Below, one piece after another: positions 51,301-61,613 of a DNA stretch of 64,000 nucleotides (within the stretch, counting starts at the first letter, position 1; each line of letters starts with the position of its first letter). The stretch covers positions 2,015,670 through 2,079,669 of the forward strand of contig NW_003314277.1 of assembly GCF_000143415.4 (NCBI RefSeq), read 5' to 3'. This DNA is from Selaginella moellendorffii (Eukaryota > Streptophyta > Lycopodiopsida > Selaginellales > Selaginellaceae). The notes below the pieces were generated by a model. The model did no database searches. It was not told where the DNA came from and saw only the letters and a list, made by a program, of their open reading frames with translations. The position numbers were made by a program, and so were the translations under genes.

Positions 51301-53105
51301 TCTGTAAGTGACTAATTTTTCCATTCTACTTTAGTCACTTAACTGCACCTCCGACCACTTTGAGGAGTCTCATTCACAAACTTCATAAGTCCCATTCAGA
51401 ACTTGGGGCTTGCTAGCCCCGCGAATGGCATCCACGCCACTCAGCCTTTGCACTTAGTCCAAGTGCTCCACGTGTCCGATCCCATGATCGACACCCCAAG
51501 GTACCACTGACGTATCGGCCCGTTACGCTAAGGCCATGCCCATTTACCTTGGTCACACTGGTGGTCCAACACCACCTGCATTCCAATCCCGTCTCTCAAA
51601 GACTGGGTCATCCGTCCATGAGTGATCATCCCAGATCCACTCCTTAACATCCTTAGGATGCCTACAGACATGGGGAATAACCTTCCCCAATATCTCCGTT
51701 CCGGTCCTCATCAAGTCCCTTTTTGTCCTTGGCTGTGTTCGCCAACACCACCACCGGATCAAGGCCCACCGGCTCGACCACTAAGTCCCACTATCCTCTA
51801 GGACTTCCTCATTGTGTGACTGTGTTCTTGGTCACCACACCAGAGGGCTACTCCTCTTCCTTTCCACAGTCTGGGACTTTGGGACACCATTTCGGAACAC
51901 CGTGGCCCTACGCAGGCCTCATGGGTACTCTCCCCGCCTTCCGCCTTTGGGTGCTCTAGCCATGGGCTTAGAGCGAGGTTCTGTTGAGCCACGCCTGGTA
52001 TCCAAGTAGGTAGTGCCACCACCCACACTTGGACTGGGAGCATTGACCATTCGATCTTCCGGGGGAGCTAGAGCCGGCTCTTGAACACTTCACCAAGCTA
52101 CCCCGCTTGTCGGTCCGTATTCACTCTAGTCTTGGACTTCCTAGTGTTCAGCTCATCACCCAACACTGGGTATGGCCTTCCTGGGCCCAACTGGCCTTTC
52201 TTGGGCCAAACTGGCCTTTCCTGGCCAAATTGGCTCCACTGGGCTCCAACCCTTACACTCTCCCTACTATACTTTTGGAACCCCTCGCAGGCCCCCCCCC
52301 CGGGGGGACGATCGCTTTGGGCTTTCACCCAACTGCCTGTATTAGTATTTGGACTTGGACTCGGACTCGGTCTCGGTCCCGGTTTTGGACTCAGACTCGT
52401 TCTCGGCCTCAGTCTCGGGTCCATCTCAGACTCCATCTCGGATCCATCTCGGACTCCATCTCGGACTCCATCTCGGGTCCATCTCGGACTCCATCTCGGA
52501 CTCCATCTCGGGTCCATCTCAGACTCCATCTTGGACTCCATCTCAGGTCCATCTCGGACTCCATCTCGGGTCCATCTCGGACTCCATCTCGGACTCCATC
52601 TCAGGTCCATCTCGGACTCCATCTCAGACTCCATCTCGGGTCCATCTCGGACTCCATCTCGGGTCCATCTCGGACTCCATCTTGGGGTCCTTCTCGGACA
52701 CTTCCACATGTCATGTGTTGGTCCTTTTGGGTCCCTTTTTGGAGCCTCGCTTAAGGCTCGCTTCGTGCTCATTCTTCGAGCACTTCGTTGGGAGTTCCAC
52801 TCCCACTCTCGACCTTTTCAAGTCGAAGCTTTTAGTCCAAACGTGTTACGCTCGTTTAGCTTTCGCTTTGGCCACTACCACGTGGCACCCTTTTGGCTCC
52901 ACTTTGGGGCCTAGGGATTTTGTGTCTCACACAATCCTTCCATTGTGTAAATCAGCTATTCCATGTGAGGCATAGTCATCCACCCGTACCACAGTCCCAC
53001 GGTGGATACCTTCGTACGTAGATACTCCACATAAAAGGAAGGACGTATGTATGAATGCTCAATACATACGATTTCAAATTTAGGGGTAGGAATAGACCTT
53101 GCTCA
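51301..53105. other. Non-coding interior between LTR-like repeats
   Basis: GC-richer than its surroundings, without retroelement protein domains. Contains the tandem repeat at 52320-52695 and a run of 10 C (52291-52300). Long open frames in all three plus-strand frames at 52081-52975 result from the repeat and are not genes. Confidence 0.5.
52320..52695. repeat. Short-unit tandem repeat (GGACTCCATCTC / GGGTCCATCTC)
   Basis: From about 52415 the sequence alternates 12-mers GGACTCCATCTC and 11-mers GGGTCCATCTC in higher-order groups of about 35 bp. It is preceded by shorter GGACTC/GGTCTC units from 52350. It keeps several frames open and creates Ser/Pro/Leu-rich or Met-Glu-rich hypothetical peptides with no biological support. 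Confidence 0.9.
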
Positions 53106-53106
53106 A

Positions 53107-53260
53107 GGGTATATTATATTTTTAAGTAGCCACTAATCAATGGGAATCAAACTTGTGCCATTTGCTCTGATACCACATGTAGCACATTTTATCTTTCTCC
53201 CCTTAAGCCAACTGAAAAAGGGGCAATTGCTTGATGAAAGAGTCCCATGATCACATGCGC
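53107..53260 (-). repeat. LTR end plus tRNA-iMet primer-binding site, minus orientation
   Basis: On the minus strand TGGTATCAGAGC (53175-53164) is the exact plant primer-binding site complementary to initiator tRNA-Met. It is preceded by the LTR-like end (GGGGCAATTGCTTGATG region, 53215-53240) and followed by AAATGGCACAAG. The LTR part is internally deleted compared with copy L1. This marks the 5' end of an element running leftward. Confidence 0.75.
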
Positions 53261-53305
53261 TACAGATTGGTTCCAAACTATGGTTAGAACGCATGTCCGA
53301 CCACC

Positions 53306-53392
53306 TGAGACATTAGTTTAGCTCTCGCTGGACTGTGTCGCTCTTTTTTCTATTGTTCGGCTTGGGTCTAAGCCCAAGCTCCACACTGCTCT
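53306..53392 (-). repeat. Half of a far inverted repeat (partner 58540-58626)
   Basis: The reverse complement (GTGTGGAGCTTGGG..TAGACCCAAG, later GAGCTAAACTAA) matches 58540-58626 (GTGTGGAACTTGGGGTTAGACCCAAG, later GAGTTAAACTAA). The two lie about 5.1 kb apart in opposite orientation. Confidence 0.55.
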
Positions 53393-54429
53393 AGTCAATG
53401 GAGTACCCTCTTCTTCACATTAGGCCACCGGTATACTATAATCATGCTAAACACTATCTGCCACCTTTTTGCATGCAAGTGCTGGATATGGGGAGTTATT
53501 GCTTATGGAATTATATTAGACCCTCATTTCGTAGTGCAATAGGCTTAGAGTTTGGCTCCAAATTCAAGTGTGCTACAGGGAGGGTAAGGAGATGGAGTTT
53601 TAGAGATGCACCTAGAGCATGAGTAGAGTGTTAACCGTTGAGGCATAGTTGGGGATCCCTCACTCCCCAACACATGAAGTCCTGAAACTAATTTACTTAT
53701 ATCGACCAAAACCAAAGATGAATATAATGGATAATATCAAAGTCATAAAAAAAATTCTTAAAGACAACAAATTATCAATAAAGAAATCTTATATTAAAAC
53801 ACAAAAGTATTCTAAATATGTTAACATCTAATAAAGTAGGATAGGATAGGAACCACTAATATTATAAAAATATAAAGATATAGGATTAACCATCCAATAA
53901 CATTTAATAGCTTGTATACCATTATAAAAAATGATAAAGATAAACTATCAAATGATATAAATAGCATGCTAAACAACTTACAAAAGATAACTCCAAAAAT
54001 ATAATTATTAGCTAAATAAAAAAAATGCTTTTGAATGTATCACCTAAAAAAAAAACATCCTAGTTTATAAAAACCAACTGTAGTTATAACCAACATACTA
54101 AAATGAATGTCATAATAGTTAACAAATACTTATTGTATGCTAATCTTTGCACTAGCTAATTGGAATAGACGTGAATACAATAATACTAAGAAACCAAAAT
54201 TGCTCAACCAAATGTTAGCAATATCTTATCAATATCTCAACCCAAAGACCAATCCAAAGCAAATTACAAAGAAAATATGGTAAGGTAATAAGCCAAAGTT
54301 ATCAAATAAGATAACAAATCATTACCAAAGATTATCAATCACCCCATCAAGAGAAATGTATAATTGTCTCATGTGATTTGGAATGAAATTTGGATATATT
54401 ATCATTGTGAATTTTTGGAATCTTAGAGG
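53393..54429. other. AT-rich, no gene seen
   Basis: From 53700 onward it is over two-thirds A/T with many short A runs. No coding or RNA feature is recognised. Confidence 0.5.
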
Positions 54430-54560
54430 ATATATGGGGTTAAAATAGCCATTAAAGGCTTTCTCATCAAGCAATTGCCCCTTTTTTAGTTCATTTAAAA
54501 AGAAAAAATAAAGTGCATTACATGTGGTATTAAAGCAAATGGCACAAGTTATATTTTCAT
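54430..54560 (+). repeat. LTR end plus degenerate primer-binding site, plus orientation
   Basis: This is the mirror image of 53107-53245. The LTR-like end (AAGCAATTGCCCC) is followed by CATG and TGGTATTAAAGC (54525-54536), two changes from the tRNA-iMet site, then AAATGGCACAAG. It is the 5' end of an element running rightward, toward the gag/protease remnant at 55.9-58 kb. Confidence 0.7.
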
Positions 54561-54639
54561 TGATTAGTGGCTATATACAATATAAAATACCATTGGGTGA
54601 GATATATTCTTACCTTTAAAATTAAAGTCATATATATTG

Positions 54640-55015
54640 GGCTATGTCTTTCATTTTATAAGGCATCTATGGATGAAAGGATTCACCATAAGATTGCAAT
54701 ACAGGTGAATGATTAATTGTCTCATATGGAATAACTAATTTATATAATGAAAAGATTAATAAATTTAGTGTAGAAATGAAGATGCTAATTCCCCTTGGCT
54801 CAATAAAGGTTATTTGTCAATAGGCAATAAAAACATTGATATCTCTAAAAGGGGGAGCGAGTGTGATTATAGAATGATATTTAAACATATTATCACCGTG
54901 GATCTTTTGAATACTAAGGGATATATAAGGATAAAATAGCTAGTAAGAGTTTTTTTTATCAAGTAATTGCCCTCTTTTCAATTGGTTTAAAAACAGAGAG
55001 ATAGAGTGCACTATA
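54640..55015 (+). repeat. LTR-like repeat, plus orientation (copy L2)
   Basis: It shares TTGGCTCAATAAAGG, CAATAAAAACATTGATATCT, ACATATTATCACCGTGGAT and TCAAGTAATTGCCC blocks with L1 (reverse) and with 54380-54500 (direct). No primer-binding site follows, so this may be a solo or nested LTR copy. Confidence 0.55.
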
Positions 55016-55929
55016 ATAATTATTGTTCATGAATAGTTTATTATCTTGAAGAATGGCAAATCATTTATTACAAATAATAATCAAGAAAAAACCTTTAACA
55101 AAGATAATTAACTATTATAAATGATGATCAATCATCACTAATAATTTCTAGAACTCAAACAAATCTATAGCTAAGTTTTGCATAACAATAATCACAAATT
55201 TCATAGTAATTAGCTTCAATGCCAAAGAAGAATTCATGGCACAACCCAAAAAAAAATTTGACACATCCATAAGGAAAATTTCATAATGTAAAAGCTAATG
55301 AAAAACATATTTGCATCAATTCAAAAACCAAAAACAATGAAAATATACTCAATAAGTGATTATTAAATTAATTCTTTATGAATCTATCTATCTATATCAA
55401 GACTCATATCATAGCAAGTATAATAAAAATCATCAATAATCAATTTAATTTCAACTCAAATCTAACAAAGAACTAACAATTCTAATATTGACCATTAATT
55501 ATTCCTTTTACAAAGCTAGTATTATTCATAATTACATCACTTTTTAAAAAAAAGCCAAAGCTCAACCTCTACTAAGTAGTTTTATTTACAACAAGATTAA
55601 CTCAATTTGCTACTCAGCTCATTTAAATTGGATAGCTACATTTCGTTGGTTGTGCAATGAGTAGCTAAACCCAAGTAAATTCAAATAAGAGCTAATACAA
55701 TATACATAAACCTTGGCAAGGGAACTTAACTAAAGCCAAGGCAAATGGGGTCGAATAAATTAAGTAAGCTGATAAAATGGAAAATGAAAATTTTTAGATT
55801 ACATTGGTAAGAGAAGTTAACTAAGACTAAGGGTTAAGATGGTTGAATGAATGAAATAAGCTGATAAATTAAAAAAGAAAAATTTATAACTTATAATTTG
55901 GTATATAAATTTTTTTCTCAGTTTTAACA

Positions 55930-58020
55930 AAGGATAGAGGCAGATCACTAGGAGATGACTAAAGTAAAGCATAACCCAATAAATGTGGAAACTAAACCAC
56001 TTGTGGAGATGGAACCTTTAATCAATTAAGAAGTAGTGGATGAAAAATCCCTACATGAGGAGGATTTCAATGAAAAGACTTCTAAAGGTGAATTTGGTGG
56101 TAAAGTGTGGTTTTCCAAGGCTTGATTGGATACTTTCAAAGAACAATTGGCACAAACCAATGCTCTACTAAAGACCTTTATAAGTAAATTAGAATGACAA
56201 AAACCTAAATAAAAAACAAAAGACAATAGATGCTAACAATGTAGAAAGTGTAGACCTTTTAGTGAGTACTGAGGCAAAACCGAAAAATGTTGAGCAAACT
56301 AAAATAGAGTTTATCCCACAAAAAATTTATAAGTACAAACCAAAAAGCTTCTACTAGTCTTAAAGGGAGTGGTTGATTATAAAGTAATGGAAGATTGGTT
56401 ATATGATATGCAACTTCTGAATATTACAGTTAAAAACTTTGATAAAAATCCTATTTGCAAAACCATACTTAGTGGATAATGTTAAGTCTTGGTGAAAAAC
56501 AAGAAAAGTCAATAAAGGACCAATAGCTACTTAATAAGTGATAAAGGCAAGGATTAGAGTAATTTATATTCCTCCAAATGCTACTTTGTATCTAAGGGAT
56601 AAATTGTAAATTGAGGTAGAAAGGAATTATTCAAGAGTATATAAATGCATTCATAGCCAAAAGGATCCTTGCTACAAATATGAGTGACATAGATGTGTTC
56701 CATAAGTGATGTAACTATAAAGAATTATTGGATGTGGCTTTTAAGATTAAAGTGTATTTTGATGACAACTCATAGTATGAAAAGGGAACTCAATTGTGTT
56801 TGGATCCACATTTAACAAAGAATCTAAACCAAGAAGGATATATAGAAAGGGGGGATTCAAAAAGAATTTCTTTAAAAATGAGTCTTCAAAGTTTTAGAAA
56901 GGTAAATTTAATAATAAGAAAGTAAGTACATAAGGGAATTAGGTCAAAAAGGACAAACCCACTAATAAATAAACCAAATCCACTAGCAACGTAAAGAATA
57001 ATATATATTTCAATTGCAGCAAGTTTAAATACTTTTCGAGAAAATGTCCTTACCCAAATAAAGTTAGGATCAATATAGCTATTAAGTTTGCTGAAGTCCA
57101 AAGTAAAGTATATGATCTAATCACTAGCTTAAAATTATTCATCATACAAACAATTTTGATAGAAAGTCACTTACAACATTAACTATCCTTTTGTAGGAAG
57201 TTTAGAGGTAGATCCTTATATAAGCTCCTGAATTTAGAATTTCTGAGAGGTCACCTAACTCAATACTACTAAAACTTAAGTATCTAAAACCCTTAACTAA
57301 TTCAAAAACGGGGTGCATTTTTGTTCATAGGTTCTTTCCCTTTATATTTAAACTCTTATAAATCATTTTTCAAGTCATTTTTTTATTTTATTTTTTCTTA
57401 CAATTCATTATGATTTCTATAGCCAACCAACAAAGTCATACCTAAAACTAATAAGTAATATAACTCAATACTACTCAAACTTAAAGATACTTAACCTCAA
57501 GCATCCCAAGACCCTTAACCAATTAAAAAAAGAGGTGTGTTCTTGTTCATGAAACTTTTCCTTTTATATTTGAACTTTTATAGATTGTCTTTTGAGTTAT
57601 TCTTTTTAACTTCTTACATGTTATTGATAGGGATGTTTTAAACAATTTTATGGTTACAAATATAGTTTAGCAAGTTGGACTAATAGTGTAGCAGTTGGGA
57701 GAACTAAGGACTATAAAGTTTGTTTAAGGTAACCAAAGCACCAATGACATGCTTTGACAAACAAGAGTTGAAGTGGGGACATGAAAAGTGAATATGGATT
57801 TCACCATTTTAGATATGGCAAAATTTAATGTAATCTTTGGGATGAATTGGTTTAATTAATTTATAGTAACTTTACATAAACAATATAAGAACCTAGTGGT
57901 ATTGGCAAATACCTATAGAGAATAATCTAGGGTAAAGACTCAAGATTTAAAGATAGAGTGAAATAAATTTAAAAACTCCTACTTGGACCTAGTGTCCATA
58001 AGAAGATAACTCACTAAAGG
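55930..58020 (+). pseudogene. Decayed Ty3/gypsy gag-protease region
   Basis: The remnants are in order. A gag-like segment (MEDWLYDMQLLN..., about 56385-56480) has an early stop. A zinc-knuckle remnant reads YFNCSKFKYFSRKCP (about 57006-57050), in which the first Cys and the His of CX2CX4HX4C are Tyr. A retropepsin-like segment (DMAKFNVIFGMNWF, about 57811-57855) has the common I.GMDWL pattern with Asp to Asn. Stops and frameshifts are frequent. The orientation agrees with the plus-strand PBS at 54525. No reverse transcriptase or integrase is recognisable downstream. Confidence 0.7.
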
Positions 58021-59373
58021 AATCGAGGTAGCATTTTTGTGTTTAGTTTAAATTAGATAATGATGCTCTTCACTAACATCTAAGTATTCCTAGTGTCGAA
58101 TATCACCCTATAAAGCTTGAAGTTGCTAGCACAAATGTGAATTTAGTTGTAGCACATATGGTTTTCACCCTTTTTCCTATAGTGATTTACCATAAAAATA
58201 ACCAGAAAGCTAAACTTAAACCCTCCATATGCCATGTGTCTCATGCCACATGCCATATGCCATATGTCCAATGACAATAGAGTAGAACTCAAGTGTCAGC
58301 CACTAAATAAAGGTATAGAGCCAAACTCCTAAGTATGGAGCCAAGAAGTGAAGGAATTGGAAAACGGAATAACTCTTGAACATTCAACCCAAGGAACGAA
58401 GGGATAGGAGCATAAAGTGACATAGGAATAGTCCTAAAGCATCCAACATTTTAATACTAAAACTAACATGTAAAACAGCGCTAAATGGAGTTTGGTGCTA
58501 TTTTGGCATAACATAAGGATATAAATACTCCACCAACTAGCATGGTGTGGAACTTGGGGTTAGACCCAAGTTAGACGCAAAATAAGGACAAATACACAAA
58601 CGGGAGTTAAACTAAACTATACCCATTCTACATAATACCATACTATACATTTGGAACCCCTTGCCCCACCCCTAGCAATAGAGTTTGGCACTCTACAAAA
58701 TTCACGTTGATAGTAATTCCATTGTGATTTTCAAAACACCAACTTGTATATGCTAAAATGCATCTGGAGAAGACATGGCATGAATGGGACAAGGCACAGG
58801 CAGCCAATTACAGCGGGTGGCTACATGAGATGGAAGGAGATGGGGATGGTCAAGGAGGGATTAAGGGAGTATCGTAGTTTAGGTCCCATGTTCCTCATTT
58901 AGGCACACATGGATAGTAAACACTTCATATTGGTAACTAAAATCCAATAAGCATGTGGTGTGGCCATTCTCAACTTTGTTATAGTCTAATAAGAAAGATA
59001 TGATAAATAAATAAGAGGTAAATATTCAAAAACCAAGTACCTACACAATACCAATTCATCGTCATCCATGCAATTTGTGTGTGACGTGTGTTCAGAATTG
59101 GATGGAATTGTAATTATGGACTGGTCCTGGAGTAGCATAGCCTCAAAGGGGGTAGAGTTAACTAATGGAGCTCATTCCGAACTTAGCTTTCCAACTTCTT
59201 TAGAAATCTTTTACTCTGGCCAAGTGTAGTGTTCCACAAATCCTCAGCATTTTCTCATTGCAACTTCTGACTGTTTGTACCTTCTACAGAACGAACTGAG
59301 CGTTAACTAATGTGTTATAAATACATTTAGGCTCAAGGTTAGGGCAACGCTTCAGTATTTTCCAAGTGATTTT
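58021..59373. other. AT-rich repeat edge and 5' region of the DUF971 gene
   Basis: Includes the inverted-repeat partner 58540-58626 and ACTATACATTTGGAACCCCTTG (58642-58663), which resembles 52266-52288. Also present are short CATATG(C/T)CA-like repeats (58227-58270). The last part is the promoter of the next gene. No gene is seen. Confidence 0.45.
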
Positions 59374-59941
59374 ATGGTGTTTGCTAGCGCGTGGTTGAGG
59401 CAGCTCGCTCTCTCGGGAAAGAGAGGGAGATCCGTCATCAATGTTCGTGTCCCAAATCCGCACCAGGCAAGAAACTTTCTTTGAGTGGTTTTCTTAAACA
59501 ACTCTTGCCAGGCAGAGATCGAATTCGACGATGGGCAGAAATTTCAAATGTCTGCCGAGTACTTGCGAGTCTACAGTCCAGCTGCTGATAGCAAGAGAAG
59601 ATCCAAGGTTCGTTTTTTTCTTTCTCTTATATAGTTTCCTCTTTCTCTTGAAAAATCATCGTTTTCCCTTGAAACTCTAGATAGTTTCTGGAAGGAGGCA
59701 TGTTGGCATCATGTCAATTGACCCCATTGGAAACTATGCTATCAGGTATCTCAGTTAATTCTTTGTTGGGCGATCTAAAGAATTCTTACATGGTAGGATC
59801 ACATTTGATGATCTCCATAACACTGGAATCTACACATGGGACTACCTTGATCACCTCACCCACAGTAAAATCTCGCTCATGAAGCAGTACCTCAAGTCCT
59901 TGAAAGAACTAGGATTAAGTCGTGATCCTCGCAAGACATAA
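59374..59941 (+). CDS. DUF971 / GBBH-like N-terminal domain protein
   Basis: Four exons: 59374-59466, 59512-59607, 59681-59745 and 59797-59941, encoding 132 residues. A basic N-terminus (MVFASAWLRQLALSGKRGR) suggests organelle import. The single domain follows: EIEFDDGQKFQMSAEYLRVYSPAA, SGRRHVGIMSIDPIGNYAIR, and FDDLHNTGIYTWDYL. This is the fold found at the N-terminus of gamma-butyrobetaine hydroxylase and in small bacterial proteins near Fe-S genes. No catalytic domain is present. Intron 1 (45 bp) starts with GC (CAG/GCAAGA). The 3' end is 42 bp before the next PPR start. Confidence 0.9.
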
Positions 59942-59983
59942 TTTCGTATAAAAAAGCTTTTGTTTCAAATGATAAAAATGTGA

Positions 59984-61540
59984 ATGACAGAAAAACATAT
60001 CAAAATCAGAGCATCAGATCCAACGAAACAGGCATATGCGTTTCTTCTGGGGCAGTGCAATGGCCCTCGATGCCTCTCTCTTGGCCGGCAGCTCCACTCA
60101 CAGATCGCAAGGGACGGCCAGGATGTGTTCCTCTGCAATCTCCTCATCCAGATGTACGGCCGATGTGGCAGCGTTGACGAAGCCCACCTCCTGTTCCAGA
60201 AGATGCCACACCGCAATGTTTTCACCTGGAATATCCTCATTGCGGCATTTGCTGGCAGTGGGAATCTCGACGATGCCAGGAATCTTTTCGAGGGGATGCC
60301 GGAGAGAGATTCCGTGTCGTGGAATACGATGATCTCGGCATATGCCCTCCTCGGGCATCTTGAAAGAGCAAAGAAAATCTTTGACAGAATGCCCGAGCCG
60401 AACGTAATCTCATGGAACTCTTTGGTCACAGCGTACTTCCAGAATGGGGAAATAGAGGAATCTAAGAGAATATTTGATTCGATGCTGGAGAGGAACGTGG
60501 TATCTTGGAATTGCATGCTCACGGCGTATGTCCAGGAAGGTGACCATTCCGGGGCGGAATGCCTGTTTGATCGGATGCCCGAGCACAACATCACGTCGTG
60601 GAATCTGATGCTATCGGCCTACTCTTCCGGCGGAATGGTCGACTGGGCAAGAAGCCTCTTTGACAGGATTCCGGAATGGAATCTAGTCTCGTGGAATATC
60701 ATGGTAGGAGCATATGCCTTGAATGGGCATCTGCTAGAAGCGAGAAAAATCTTCGATAGGATGAAAGAGAGGAGCGTCGCGACCTGGAATTTGATGATCA
60801 AGGCATACGTCGCGAGCGATCAGGGCTATGAAGCGCTGCGGCTCTATTGCGCGATGGATCTCGTGGCGGACGAGATCACATTCACGAGCTTGCTGGATGC
60901 GTGCGCGAGTGTCACGGATCGTCCCCAGGGCAAGATTCTCCACGGGGAGGTCGCGAGGCGAGGGCTTCTCTCCGATTCGATCGTCGCGAATGCCGTGATC
61001 GAAATGTACTGCTGCTGTGGCGACCTTGATGCCGCGGCGGCGATCTTCGTGGCGATGCCGGAGCGCACGATCGTGTCCTGGACGGAGCTCGTCGCGGCGC
61101 TGGCCAGAATCGGCCACAGCGATGGCGCTAAGGGTTTCTTCCGGGCGATGGCGCTCGAGGGTTTCATCCCAGGGGAGAAGACGTTCGTGAGCATCCTCAG
61201 CGCTTGCAGCCACGGCGGATTGCTCGAGGACGGAATCCTCTTCTTCCTGGCGATGATCGACGACTACGCCATGGCGCCGCGCGAGAATCACTACGCGTGC
61301 GTGGTGGATCTCCTCGCGCGCGCCGGGCAGCTCTCCAGGGCCGAGGATCTCGTCCGCGGCATGCCGATGATCCATCGCGAGGGGATCCAGTGGAAGACGC
61401 TGCTGGGGGCGTGTCGATTCCACGGCGAATCGATGCTGGCGGCGCGCGCGGCCAAGAAGGTCTTGGATCTCGACGCTAGAACAGGCTCCTCGTACGTCTT
61501 GCTCTATGGCGCTCTTCCAGGTTCGAATATTCCCCGCTAG
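59984..61540 (+). CDS. PPR protein rich in S-type repeats
   Basis: This single-exon gene encodes 518 residues. The N-terminal P/L-like motif (LHSQIARDGQDVFLCNLLIQMYGRCG) is followed by consecutive 31-residue S motifs (A..IFDRMPE.NV.SWN.L..AY...GE). It ends with PLS repeats and HYACVVDLLARAGQLSRAEDL and a truncated E motif (SSYVLLYGALPGS). There is no DYW domain. It probably binds organelle RNA. It starts 42 bp after the stop of the preceding same-strand gene, so its promoter overlaps that gene's 3' region. Confidence 0.93.
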   Translation: MTEKHIKIRASDPTKQAYAFLLGQCNGPRCLSLGRQLHSQIARDGQDVFLCNLLIQMYGRCGSVDEAHLLFQKMPHRNVFTWNILIAAFAGSGNLDDARNLFEGMPERDSVSWNTMISAYALLGHLERAKKIFDRMPEPNVISWNSLVTAYFQNGEIEESKRIFDSMLERNVVSWNCMLTAYVQEGDHSGAECLFDRMPEHNITSWNLMLSAYSSGGMVDWARSLFDRIPEWNLVSWNIMVGAYALNGHLLEARKIFDRMKERSVATWNLMIKAYVASDQGYEALRLYCAMDLVADEITFTSLLDACASVTDRPQGKILHGEVARRGLLSDSIVANAVIEMYCCCGDLDAAAAIFVAMPERTIVSWTELVAALARIGHSDGAKGFFRAMALEGFIPGEKTFVSILSACSHGGLLEDGILFFLAMIDDYAMAPRENHYACVVDLLARAGQLSRAEDLVRGMPMIHREGIQWKTLLGACRFHGESMLAARAAKKVLDLDARTGSSYVLLYGALPGSNIPR

Positions 61541-61613
61541 GGTTCCACCATTGGTGTTAGGGTTTGTGGGCGATTGACTCGATCGACGAAGCGCGCGCCC
61601 GTCATCTTCCAAG

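Noticed and set aside
52081-52975. Open frames of 208-277 codons on both strands.
   Set aside because: Created by the 11/12-bp tandem repeat, which keeps several frames open at once. Repetitive peptides of this sort are not evidence of a gene.
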